From: an uncultured Opitutaceae bacterium
GTDB taxonomy: Bacteria > Verrucomicrobiota > Verrucomicrobiia > Opitutales > Opitutaceae
Direction: 5' to 3'
Assembly: GCA_903891325.1 (NCBI GenBank)
Contig: CAITEC010000015.1
Location: 1 to 37,973, forward strand
Length of the DNA stretch: 37,973 nt
Both the position numbers and the translations under genes were made by a program. The notes under the pieces were generated by a model that saw only the letters and a program-made list of their open reading frames with translations, made no database searches and was not told the DNA's origin. Within the stretch, counting starts at the first letter, position 1. Every line of letters starts with the position of its first letter. Positions 9,042-17,454 of the stretch are shown here, in pieces.

Positions 9042-11021
9042 ATGGCCGAGGCAATGAATTCGCGAAGGTGGGGATGGATCGCCCCGGCGGTGATCGCGGC
9101 CGCCGGGCTGGCGGCCTACGCGAACAGCCTTCACGGCCCGCTCGTTTTCGACGACGCGGGATCGATCGCCGAGAATCCGACGATCCGGCACCTCTGGCCC
9201 CCGTGGGCGGCGCTGAACCCCCCGGCCGGCGGGATGCCCGTCAGCGGCCGGCCCCTCCTCAATTTCTCCTTCGCGCTCAATTACGCGATCAGCGGCACGA
9301 GCGTGGGGAGCTACCACGCCGCGAATCTCCTGATCCACATCCTGGCCGGCCTGACCCTCCTGGGGATCGCCCGCCGGACCCTGACCCGCACCGCCTGCAA
9401 GCAACCCCGGGCGCTCGCCTTCGCAATCGCCGCAATCTGGACCCTCCACCCCCTCCAAACCGAATCCGTCACCTACATCAGCCAAAGGGCGGAGTCCCTG
9501 ATGGGATTTTTCTACCTCCTAACCCTCTACTTCTTCATCCGCTCAATTGATTGCGGTCCCGAATCCGGCTTTCAGGTTTCAGGTCTCAGGTCTCAGGTTT
9601 CTGAAGAGTGCCCTCAGCCTTCTGCAAAGATGTTTCAGGTTTTTGCGGTCGCCGCCTGTTGGTGCTGTGCAGCAACGAAGGAGGTTGCCGCGACCGCTCC
9701 TATCATCGTCCTCCTCTACGACCGCACCTTTGTCGCCGGGAGCTTCCGGGCCGCCTGGCGTTCGCGCCGGTCCTTCTACCTGCTGCTGGGATCGAGCTGG
9801 ATCTTGCTGGCCGCGCTCGTCGCAACGACCGGCAGCCGGGGGGGCACGGCGGGCTTTGGCGGGGACATGGCCTGGCAGGCCTACGCCCTCACCCAGGTCC
9901 GCGCGATCGCCCACTACCTGCGCCTTTCCGTCTGGCCCTCGCCCCTGGTGTTTTACTATGGGGCCAAGCTTGGCGGAACCGCGGCCGGGCTGGCGGCTTC
10001 GGTGATCGTCGTCGGATCGCTGGCCGCCGGCACTCTTGTCCTGCTTGTCCGCCGCGCGCCGCTTGGGTTTGTCGGGGCCTTCTTCTTCGCCGTGCTCGCG
10101 CCCAGTTCCAGCGTGATCCCGATCTCAACAGAGACGATGGCCGAGCATAGGATGTACCTTTCCCTGGCCGCGGTGACGGCGGTCGGCGCCGGGATCGTCT
10201 TCTGGCTCGCGGGTCGCCTGCGCGGGCGGGCCGGATGGCTCGCAGGGCCCGCGGCCTGTGCCGCGATTGCGGTCGCCTGCGGGATCGCCACCTCCCACCG
10301 CAACGCGGATTACGCCGCCGACGAGGCGCTATGGAGGGACACGGTCGGCAAGATGCCCGAGAATCCGGTGGCGCACAACAACCTCGGTTACGCCCTGCTG
10401 GGCCGGGGGGACGCCGCAGCGGCCGAAACGCAGTGCCGCGAGGCGCTGCGGCTCAACCCTGCCTACGCGAAGGCGCACGCGAACCTTGCCGACATCCTTG
10501 TCCGGGAGGGCAGGGCGAGTGAGGCCCTGCAGGAGTATGGACGGGCGCTTCAGCTCGTGCCAAACGACGCGGAGACCCGGAACAATATCGCCCTGGCGCT
10601 GGCGGCGGCGGGGCGGACCGATGAGGCGATCGCGCACTACCGGGAGGCGATTCGCCTGAAGCCCTACCTTCCCGAGGTTCACAACAACCTGGGCCTGGCA
10701 TTTGAGGGCACCGGCCGCGTCTCCGAGGCGATTGCGGAATACCGCAGCGCCCTGGAGTTGCGGCCCGACTACGCCGAGGCCGAGTACAATTGGGGCAACA
10801 CGCTCGCGGACGCGGGCCAGCTTGCCGGGGCCCTTGAGCACCTCGACCGGGCGCTCCTTCTGCGGCCCGGCTTTTCCGGCGCGCAGAACAATCGGGGAAT
10901 CGCCCTTGCGCGCCTGGGCCGATATTCCGAGGCCCGCGCGGCATTCGAGGCGGCCCTGAGCCTCAGGCCCGACGACGCTGCGGCGCGGTCGAATCTTGCC
11001 CGGCTGCCCGCTCCCCGGTAG
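9042..11021 (+). CDS. TMTC-like GT-C membrane protein with TPRs, group B (copy B2)
   Basis: Started at ATG 9042, the product has 659 residues. An earlier in-frame TTG at 8997 would overlap copy A3 and is disfavoured; ATG 9054 is also possible. Group B marks are LVFDD (Asp37-Asp38), ENPTIRHLWPPW, GSYHAANLLIH, HPLQTESVTYISQRAES, ATKEVAATAPI and MAEHRMYLSL. The linker after the TLYFFIR segment carries heptanucleotide repeats (9570-9601). Six TPRs plus a partial one fill the C-terminal part from about residue 455. The central 280 bp or so are nearly identical to copy B3 even at silent sites. It is likely a membrane glycosyltransferase acting on the periplasmic side (inferred). Confidence 0.85.
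   Translation: MAEAMNSRRWGWIAPAVIAAAGLAAYANSLHGPLVFDDAGSIAENPTIRHLWPPWAALNPPAGGMPVSGRPLLNFSFALNYAISGTSVGSYHAANLLIHILAGLTLLGIARRTLTRTACKQPRALAFAIAAIWTLHPLQTESVTYISQRAESLMGFFYLLTLYFFIRSIDCGPESGFQVSGLRSQVSEECPQPSAKMFQVFAVAACWCCAATKEVAATAPIIVLLYDRTFVAGSFRAAWRSRRSFYLLLGSSWILLAALVATTGSRGGTAGFGGDMAWQAYALTQVRAIAHYLRLSVWPSPLVFYYGAKLGGTAAGLAASVIVVGSLAAGTLVLLVRRAPLGFVGAFFFAVLAPSSSVIPISTETMAEHRMYLSLAAVTAVGAGIVFWLAGRLRGRAGWLAGPAACAAIAVACGIATSHRNADYAADEALWRDTVGKMPENPVAHNNLGYALLGRGDAAAAETQCREALRLNPAYAKAHANLADILVREGRASEALQEYGRALQLVPNDAETRNNIALALAAAGRTDEAIAHYREAIRLKPYLPEVHNNLGLAFEGTGRVSEAIAEYRSALELRPDYAEAEYNWGNTLADAGQLAGALEHLDRALLLRPGFSGAQNNRGIALARLGRYSEARAAFEAALSLRPDDAAARSNLARLPAPR
9570..9601 (+). repeat. 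Heptanucleotide repeats in copy B2
   Basis: The stretch is TTTCAGG, TTTCAGG, TCTCAGG, TCTCAGG and a final TTTC: four and a half units of 7 nt. A further unit sits about 30 nt downstream (TTTCAGG followed by TTTTTGC). The repeats encode FQVSGLRSQVS at about residue 177. Because 7 is not a multiple of 3, gain or loss of one unit would shift the frame downstream. Confidence 0.85.
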
Positions 11022-11044
11022 GCAACCAACACCGCCGCCGTCCC

Positions 11045-13084
11045 ATGGAATCCCCGCAACCGCGCCCCGTCATCGCCGAAGCCCAGGGCGATCCCGTGTC
11101 GCACCGGACTGTCTTTTTGGCCGGCGGCATCATCGCGGCGGCGGCGTTGGCGGCCTACGCGAACAGCTTCCACGGCCCCTTTGTCTTCGACGATTTCGGG
11201 ACGATCGCCCAAAACCGGACGATCCGGCACCTGTGGCCGATCTGGGCGCCGCTCAGCCCGCCGACGGAGGGAATGCCGGTGACCGGGAGGCCGATCGCCA
11301 ACCTGTCCTTTGCCATCAATTATGCCTTCGGGGGCCTGAACGTGTGGGGGTACCACGCCGCCAACCTGGCGATCCATGTCCTGGCCGGCCTAACCCTCTT
11401 CGGGATAATTCGCCGAACCCTCGCCCGATTGGGAATGGCGGGAGCGACCGGCCTCGCATGCGGCATCGCCCTCATCTGGACCCTGCACCCCCTCCAAACC
11501 GAATCCGTCACCTACATCAGCCAAAGGGCTGAATCCCTGATGGGATTTTTCTACCTCCTAACCCTCTACCTCTTCATCCGCTCAGTTGATTGCGGTCCCG
11601 AATCCGGCTTTCAGGTTTCAGGTCTCAGGTCTCAGGTTTCTGAAGAGTGCCCTCAGCCATCTGCAAAGATGTTTCAGGTTTTTGCGGTCGCCGCCTGTTG
11701 GTTTTGCTCCGCGACGAAGGAGGTTGCCGCGACGCTTCCTATCCTCGTCCTCCTCTACGACCGCACTTTTGTCAGCGGGACCTTCCGCCAAGCGTGGGTC
11801 CTTCGGCGGCGCTTCTACATCGGCCTCGCCTGCGCGTGGCTGATCCTGGCAGCGCTGATGCTCAGCACCGGCAACCGCGGCGGGACTGCGGGATTCCACG
11901 CCGCGATCTCGTCGTTTGATTACAGCGTGATTCAGGTCGGCGCCGTCGCGCACTACCTGCGGCTTTCCCTCTGGCCCACGCCCCTGGTGTTTTTCTACGG
12001 ATCGGCGGCAGCCGCGCCGGAGGCCGAGCTGCTGGCCGACCTTGCCATCGTCGGCATTCTCCTCGCCGCGACGCTTTCGCTCCTGTTTGGGCCCGTCCGA
12101 TGGGCGCCGCGTTTCCTTGCGGGACGCGGCCGGGAGCTCGGTTTTTGCGGCGCCTGCTTCTTCATCATACTCGCGCCCAGTTCCAGCATTGTCCCCGTCG
12201 CCACTGAGACGATCGCCGAGCACCGGATGTACCTGCCGCTGGCCGCGGTGGTCGCCGTCGCGGTTTTCGCGATCCGGGCGGCGGTCGCAGCGCGGGCCGC
12301 GGTGGCCGCCTGCGTCATCCTGGCCCTGGGTTGCGGCGTTATGACATCGCTGCGCAACCGCGATTACCAAAGCGAGTTCTCCATTTGGAATGACACGGTG
12401 GACCGGTTCCCGGGCAACGAGGTGGCGCAGTACAACCTTGGGATCATGCTCGCCCGCAAGGGCGATTCCGCCGGGGCGATGGCGCACTATCGCGAGGCGA
12501 TCCGGATTAAGCCCGACTATGTGGAGGCGCTGAACAACCTGGGCCGGGCGCTCGCCGACAGCGGACACGCCGCCGAGGGGATCGCCGCTTACCAGCGGGC
12601 GCTGGCGATCGACCCGACACCGGCTACAATCCATTTCAACCTGGGCGACGCCTTGGCGCTTGAGGGGCGCTGGGACGAGGCGATTGCCAGCTACGAGACG
12701 TGCCTGAGGATCGATCCCGAACGCCCGGACACCCACTACCGGCTCGGCAGCGCCCTCGTGAAGGCGGGTCGGGCGGACGAGGCGCTGCCCCATTTCGAGG
12801 CGATGGTGCGGCTCGTGCCGGGCAACGCCGGGTTCAGGGAAATTTACGGCGTTGCGCTGGCGCGCGCGGGCCGGTTGCAGGAGGCCGTCCCCCAATTCCA
12901 GGAGGTGGTCCGTCTCCGGCCCGATGATGCCGACGCGCATGACAACCTCGGCGCCGCGCTGGCCCAGCTCGGCCGTTTTGCCGAGGCCCGCGTGCAGGCC
13001 AAGGAGGCCCTGCGGCTCAGGCCCGACGACGCCTCCGCGCGTACGAACGTGTATCCCGAGCCCGGATCCCGCCATGAGCCCTGA
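11045..13084 (+). CDS. TMTC-like GT-C membrane protein with TPRs, group B (copy B3)
   Basis: The 679-residue product carries PFVFDD (Asp49-Asp50), QNRTIRHLWPIW, GYHAANLAIH, HPLQTESVTYISQRAES, ATKEVAATLPI and IAEHRMYLPL, the group B set. About six TPRs start near residue 460. The linker after TLYLFIR holds the same heptanucleotide repeat block as copy B2, with near-identical flanks. The start at ATG 11045 is 23 nt after the B2 stop, and no Shine-Dalgarno motif is visible. The last 11 nt overlap the start of copy A4. The last residues (NVYPEPGSRHEP) leave TPR consensus. Function as a GT-C glycosyltransferase is inferred. Confidence 0.85.
   Translation: MESPQPRPVIAEAQGDPVSHRTVFLAGGIIAAAALAAYANSFHGPFVFDDFGTIAQNRTIRHLWPIWAPLSPPTEGMPVTGRPIANLSFAINYAFGGLNVWGYHAANLAIHVLAGLTLFGIIRRTLARLGMAGATGLACGIALIWTLHPLQTESVTYISQRAESLMGFFYLLTLYLFIRSVDCGPESGFQVSGLRSQVSEECPQPSAKMFQVFAVAACWFCSATKEVAATLPILVLLYDRTFVSGTFRQAWVLRRRFYIGLACAWLILAALMLSTGNRGGTAGFHAAISSFDYSVIQVGAVAHYLRLSLWPTPLVFFYGSAAAAPEAELLADLAIVGILLAATLSLLFGPVRWAPRFLAGRGRELGFCGACFFIILAPSSSIVPVATETIAEHRMYLPLAAVVAVAVFAIRAAVAARAAVAACVILALGCGVMTSLRNRDYQSEFSIWNDTVDRFPGNEVAQYNLGIMLARKGDSAGAMAHYREAIRIKPDYVEALNNLGRALADSGHAAEGIAAYQRALAIDPTPATIHFNLGDALALEGRWDEAIASYETCLRIDPERPDTHYRLGSALVKAGRADEALPHFEAMVRLVPGNAGFREIYGVALARAGRLQEAVPQFQEVVRLRPDDADAHDNLGAALAQLGRFAEARVQAKEALRLRPDDASARTNVYPEPGSRHEP
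11609..11640 (+). repeat. Heptanucleotide repeats in copy B3
   Basis: The unit order is identical to that in copy B2 (TTTCAGG twice, TCTCAGG twice, then TTTC) at the homologous site. The flanking GATTGCGGTCCCGAATCCGG and the following GAAGAGTGCCCTCAGCC are also shared almost exactly with B2. Confidence 0.85.
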
Positions 13085-14966
13085 CCCGCAGCCTATTCCC
13101 TGCAATCGGGCGTTGTCGCCGGCGGTCATCGTCGGAGCGCTGGTGCTCTGCTGCGTGGCCGTCGTCGCCTATCTGCCCGCGCTGCGGAGCGGCTTCATCT
13201 GGGACGACGACACGCTCGTGACCGGCAACAGCCTCGTCCGCTCGGCCTCCGGGCTTCGGAAGTTCTGGTTCACCGCGGAGGCGGCGGACTACTGGCCGGT
13301 TACGATGTCCTCGTTTTGGCTGCAGTTCCGGCTGTGGGGGACGTGGGCGGCCGGGTACCACGCAGTGAGCGTCGGGCTGCATGTCGCAGAGGCGCTGCTG
13401 CTGTGGGCGGTGCTCGGGCGGATGCGGATCCCGGGTGCGTACGTTGCCGCGTTCCTCTTTGCAGTGCATCCGGTGAACGTGGAGACGGTCGCCTGGATCA
13501 GTGAGCAGAAGAACCTGATGGCGATGCTCTTCCTCCTGGCATCAACCTGGTGGTTCCTCGGATGGGGGATAGCGGAGCGGAGGGCCGGGTGCTATGCGCT
13601 GAGCCTGGGGGCCTTCACGCTGGCCATGCTGAGCAAGGGCTCCGTCGCGATCCTGCCGCTGGTCTTTCTCGGGATCATTGCCTGGCACCGGCCGGTGACG
13701 CTTCGTGATATTCTGCGGCTGGCGCCCTTCCTCGTTGTCGCGGCGGTGCTGACGGCCGTGAACGTGTGGTTCCAGAGCCACGGGTCGCCGTTGGTCATCC
13801 GGCAGGCCGGCTGGCTCGAGCGGTTGCTGGGGGCCCCCGCGGTCGTGGGCTTTTACCTGGGCAGGGCGGTGTGGCCCTGGAACCTGATGTTCATTTACCC
13901 GGAGTGGCACGTCACCGCGGGCGACCTTCGCTGGTGGCTGCCGCTGGGCGCGGTGGCGGTGGTGACGGCCGTCCTGTGGGGCGGGCGGAAAGGCAGGTCC
14001 CGCCCGCTGTTATTCGGGTGGGGATTCTTCTGCGTGGCGCTGATTCCTGTCATGGGATTTGCGGACGTGTACTTCATGAAGTACTCGCTGGTCGCCGACC
14101 ACTACCAGCACATTGCGATCATCGGGGTGGTGGCGCTGGCGGGTGCGGGATGGTCCCGCTGGGCGGGGAGGGGACGCGCGGGATGGGTGGTGGCGGCGGC
14201 GGTGATCGGGTGCCTTACGGTGGCGACCTACCGGCAGTGCCGGATCTATCGCGATGCGGAGACCCTCTACCGGGCGACCCTCAGGAAGAATCCACGTGCA
14301 TGGATCGCCGACACGAACCTCGGGCTGATCCTGTTCAACACCGGGCGGGTGCGGGAGGCCATCCCCCACTACGAGGCTGCCCTCCGGAACAAGCCCGACC
14401 TCGTGGAGGCCGATATTGACATGGGCATCTCCCTTGCCGTCCTCGGGCGCCCGGCCGAGGGCATAGTCTTCCTGAGAAAGGCGGAGCGGCTCAACCCGGG
14501 CTCGTGGGAGGCCCGCTACAATCTCGGGATCGCCCTGGGCGACGATCACCGCTACGCCGAGGCGGCCGCTGAATTCGAGGCTGCCAATCGAATCAAGCCG
14601 GCGCTCGCCGAGGGCCAAAACCACCTGGGAGAGGCGTGCGCCCAGTCGGGCCAACCGGACCGGGCGATTGCGGCATTCAGCGAAGCGATCCGGCTTCGGC
14701 CCGATTTTGTCCTGGCGCACGACAACCTCGGCGCGGCCCTTGCCCAGGCGGGACGGCTCGACCAAGCTGCGGCGGAGTTTGCGGAAGCCTCCCGGCTCCA
14801 GCCGGCCGACCCGGCGATCCACAACAATCTGGGCTGCACCCTGGCCCAGCTTGGCAGGAATGCGGAGGCGCGCGGCGAATTCGAAAAAGCCCTGCGGCTG
14901 AGCCCGGACGACGCCGAGGCGAAGGCCAACCTCGCCCGGCTCGCCGCGATGCAGCAGCGGCCCTAA
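13074..14966 (+). CDS. TMTC-like GT-C membrane protein with TPRs, group A (copy A4)
   Basis: ATG 13074 gives 630 residues and overlaps copy B3 by 11 nt; an upstream open frame inside B3 is only a shadow. Motifs are SGFIWDDDT (Asp44-Asp46), YWPVTMSSFWLQFRLWG, HPVNVETVAWISEQKN, LAMLSKGSVAILPL, DVYFMKYSLVADHYQH and ATYRQCRIYRDAETLYRAT. Six TPRs plus a partial one start near residue 418. It is the closest relative of copy A5, the next gene, with long stretches of nearly identical DNA over the membrane part, so the pair looks like a recent tandem duplication. The TPR parts differ more. Glycosyltransferase role inferred from family. Confidence 0.85.
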   Translation: MSPDPQPIPCNRALSPAVIVGALVLCCVAVVAYLPALRSGFIWDDDTLVTGNSLVRSASGLRKFWFTAEAADYWPVTMSSFWLQFRLWGTWAAGYHAVSVGLHVAEALLLWAVLGRMRIPGAYVAAFLFAVHPVNVETVAWISEQKNLMAMLFLLASTWWFLGWGIAERRAGCYALSLGAFTLAMLSKGSVAILPLVFLGIIAWHRPVTLRDILRLAPFLVVAAVLTAVNVWFQSHGSPLVIRQAGWLERLLGAPAVVGFYLGRAVWPWNLMFIYPEWHVTAGDLRWWLPLGAVAVVTAVLWGGRKGRSRPLLFGWGFFCVALIPVMGFADVYFMKYSLVADHYQHIAIIGVVALAGAGWSRWAGRGRAGWVVAAAVIGCLTVATYRQCRIYRDAETLYRATLRKNPRAWIADTNLGLILFNTGRVREAIPHYEAALRNKPDLVEADIDMGISLAVLGRPAEGIVFLRKAERLNPGSWEARYNLGIALGDDHRYAEAAAEFEAANRIKPALAEGQNHLGEACAQSGQPDRAIAAFSEAIRLRPDFVLAHDNLGAALAQAGRLDQAAAEFAEASRLQPADPAIHNNLGCTLAQLGRNAEARGEFEKALRLSPDDAEAKANLARLAAMQQRP

Positions 14967-14976
14967 CCCCTAACGC

Positions 14977-16848
14977 ATGGCACTCCCGATCGACAGCCGG
15001 AAGCCGTCGACCGCGCTCATCGCGGGAGGCATCCTCGTTCTCTGCTGGGTGACAGCCCTGGCCTACATTCCGGCGCTTCGAAGCGGCTTTGTCTGGGACG
15101 ACGACACGCTTGTCACAAACGACTGGCTTCTCCGGTCGGCGCAGGGGCTGCGACGGATTTGGTCGTCCACCGACACGCCCGATTACTGGCCTGTGACGAT
15201 GACCTCGTTCTGGCTGCAGTTCCGGCTGTGGGGCTTGGGGGCGGCCGGATACCACGCGGTGAGCGTGGGGCTGCATGCCGCGGAAGCGCTGCTGCTCTGG
15301 GCGGTGCTCGGGCGGATGCGGGTCCCGGGCGCGTACGTCGCCGCGTTCCTCTTTGCGGTGCACCCGGTGAATGTGGAGACGGTCGCGTGGATCAGTGAGC
15401 AAAAAAACCTGCTGGCGATGCTCTTCCTCCTGGGCTCGACCTGGTGGTTCCTGGGCTGGGGGATGTCGGAGGGGAAAGAGGGGTGTTACGCGCTGAGCCT
15501 GGGTGCCTTCGTCCTGGGAATGCTGAGCAAGGGCTCGGTGGCCGTCCTGCCGCTGGTTTTCCTGGGGATCATCGCCTGGTGCCGGCCGGTGACCCCGCGC
15601 GACCTCCTGCGGCTGGCGCCCTTCTTCGTTGTCGCGGCCGCGCTGGCCGCGGTGGACGTGTGGTTCCAAAGGCACGGCACGTCCGTGGTCATCCGGCAGG
15701 CCGGCTGGCTGGAGCGGCTGCTGGGGGCTGCCGCCGTGATCGGCTTTTACCTGGGCAAGGCGGTGTGGCCCTGGAACCTGACGTTCATCTACCCACAGTG
15801 GGACATCCGCGCGGACGGCATGCGCTGGTGGCTGCCGCTCACGGCGGTCGCTGCGGTGACGGCCGTCCTTTGGGTCCGGCGGAAGTCGTGGTCGCGCCCA
15901 CTTCTCTTCGGATGGGGCTTCTACTGCGTTGCGCTGCTTCCCGTAATGGGATTCGTGGACGTGTACTTCATGAAGTACTCGCTGGTCGCCGACCACTACC
16001 AACACATTGCGATCATCGGGGTGGTCGCGCTGGCGGGGGCGGGATGGTCGCGCTGGGTGGGCAGGGGACCCGGGGGCGTGCTCGTTGCCGCCGCGGTGAT
16101 CGGGTGCCTTTCGGTGGCGACCTACCGGCAGTGCCGCATCTACCGCGATGCGGAGACGCTCTACCGGGCCACCATCAGCAAGAATCACGGGGCGTGGATC
16201 GCCGAAACCAACCTTGGGCTTCTCCTGTTCAACGAGGGGCGGGTGAGGGAGGCGATCCCCCACTATGAGGCGGCCCTCGCAAGCAACCCGGACATCCTTG
16301 AGGCGGACAACGACCTCGGGCTGGCCCTCGCCGCACTCGGCCGGCTGCAGGAAGCCGGCATCTACCTCGACAGGGCACTCGCGCTGAAGCCGAACTCCTA
16401 CCAGGTGCACTACAACCGCGGGCTGGTGACCCTGGCCGCAAAAAACTACCCGGAGGCCGCCGCTGAGTTCAGCACCGTCGAGCGGCTGCGGCCGGACTTC
16501 ATGCAGACGGAGGTCAACCTGGGTGACGCGCTTGAGGGCGAGGGCAGGCCCCGCGATGCCGTCGGGCACTACGGCCGGGCGCTGCGCCAGTGGCCGGATC
16601 TTCCCAATGCGGAGATCGGAATGGGCCGTGCCCTATTCGACCTCGGCCGTCCGGGGGAGGCCGCGGCGCACTTCGAGAATGCGATTCGCGAGAATCCCAA
16701 CACCGCCGGAGCCCACCTCGGCCTGGGCCGCGCGCTGGCCCAGCTCGGCCGGATCGCCGAGGCCCGCAGCCACTTCCTGACCGCCATGGCCCTGAAGCCC
16801 GGCGATCCCCTGGCGAAATCCTACCTCGACCATCTGCCTGCTCAGTGA
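14977..16848 (+). CDS. TMTC-like GT-C membrane protein with TPRs, group A (copy A5)
   Basis: The 623-residue product has SGFVWDDDT (Asp41-Asp43), YWPVTMTSFWLQFRLWG, HPVNVETVAWISEQKN, LGMLSKGSVAVLPL and YFMKYSLVADHYQH. About six TPRs follow from roughly residue 410; the one with PNAEIGMGRALFDLGRPGE is the most divergent. ATG 14977 comes 10 nt after the A4 stop. It is the last gene of the six-gene operon. A short inverted repeat (AAACCG, 2-nt spacer, CGGTTT at 16859-16872) lies between this stop and the convergent acetyltransferase stop, but no U-run follows it. Confidence 0.85.
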   Translation: MALPIDSRKPSTALIAGGILVLCWVTALAYIPALRSGFVWDDDTLVTNDWLLRSAQGLRRIWSSTDTPDYWPVTMTSFWLQFRLWGLGAAGYHAVSVGLHAAEALLLWAVLGRMRVPGAYVAAFLFAVHPVNVETVAWISEQKNLLAMLFLLGSTWWFLGWGMSEGKEGCYALSLGAFVLGMLSKGSVAVLPLVFLGIIAWCRPVTPRDLLRLAPFFVVAAALAAVDVWFQRHGTSVVIRQAGWLERLLGAAAVIGFYLGKAVWPWNLTFIYPQWDIRADGMRWWLPLTAVAAVTAVLWVRRKSWSRPLLFGWGFYCVALLPVMGFVDVYFMKYSLVADHYQHIAIIGVVALAGAGWSRWVGRGPGGVLVAAAVIGCLSVATYRQCRIYRDAETLYRATISKNHGAWIAETNLGLLLFNEGRVREAIPHYEAALASNPDILEADNDLGLALAALGRLQEAGIYLDRALALKPNSYQVHYNRGLVTLAAKNYPEAAAEFSTVERLRPDFMQTEVNLGDALEGEGRPRDAVGHYGRALRQWPDLPNAEIGMGRALFDLGRPGEAAAHFENAIRENPNTAGAHLGLGRALAQLGRIAEARSHFLTAMALKPGDPLAKSYLDHLPAQ

Positions 16849-16870
16849 GGGTGTTTCAAAACCGACCGGT

Positions 16871-17452
16871 TTAGATCCAGTGCGGGCCAATTTCCTTGGG
16901 GCGGACCATCACTGCCTCTGGTCCGGGCTCACCCGCGACGGTGGCATTACGAACGCGTCGGAAACCCGCTCTCTCCAGGGTCCGAATGGACCGGAGGTTG
17001 TCTTCTGCTGGACCGGCGACTGCACGAGCCACCCCATTGGTTCGAAAGACGACTGTGGTTATGAAGGCCTCAATGGAGCGCGCACCCAGGCCGCGGCCCA
17101 AAGCAGCGGGACCTCCGATAAAGAAATCGATACCTGCACTATCGGTCGGATCCTCGCCGACCGCACGAGCGTAGTCAGGGAAGTCACTTAGCCTGTACCA
17201 CTGGATCAAGCCGACCGCGGCGCCGTCGACCTCGATGAGGTACCGATGAGTAGGGCCCCCATTGTCGAGATCTGGGCCATATTTTGCCTCAACTTGGATC
17301 TCTGTCGCAGCGTCGTCGCCATCTCCCCCGAGGGCACCAACTCCCATCCTGCGCCCCCACCACTCGTATACATGCGGTGTGTTCAGCCAAAGTCGCAAGG
17401 TCCGGAAATCGGTTCGGGCCAAACCGCGGAATGTGATTTCGGGAGGTGCCAT
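16871..17452 (-). CDS. GNAT acetyltransferase, aminoglycoside 6'-N-acetyltransferase-like
   Basis: This 193-residue protein follows the AAC(6')-Ib style of GNAT enzyme: an N-terminal FRTLRLWLNTPHVYEWWG stretch (about 17-33), THRYLIEVDGAAVGLIQWYR (69-87), the GIDFFIGGPAALGRGLG stretch with the acetyl-CoA binding R-G-x-G (120-123), and DNLRSIRTLERAGF (151-164). Such enzymes move acetyl from acetyl-CoA to an amine. Aminoglycosides are one possible substrate, but many homologues in environmental bacteria act on unknown amines, so resistance should not be assumed. ATG 17452 is chosen; no Shine-Dalgarno is visible. It is convergent with copy A5 and follows a decayed antitoxin gene, suggesting an accessory region. 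Confidence 0.8.
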   Translation of the reverse strand: MAPPEITFRGLARTDFRTLRLWLNTPHVYEWWGRRMGVGALGGDGDDAATEIQVEAKYGPDLDNGGPTHRYLIEVDGAAVGLIQWYRLSDFPDYARAVGEDPTDSAGIDFFIGGPAALGRGLGARSIEAFITTVVFRTNGVARAVAGPAEDNLRSIRTLERAGFRRVRNATVAGEPGPEAVMVRPKEIGPHWI

Positions 17453-17454
17453 CG

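Noticed and set aside
12852..13073. N-terminal extension of copy A4 into copy B3
   Set aside because: The extension is Arg/Pro/Ser-rich shadow of B3; ATG 13074 directly precedes the conserved membrane segment.
16859..16872. Rho-independent terminator between A5 and the acetyltransferase
   Set aside because: Only a 6-bp stem with 2-nt spacer and no U-run on either strand.
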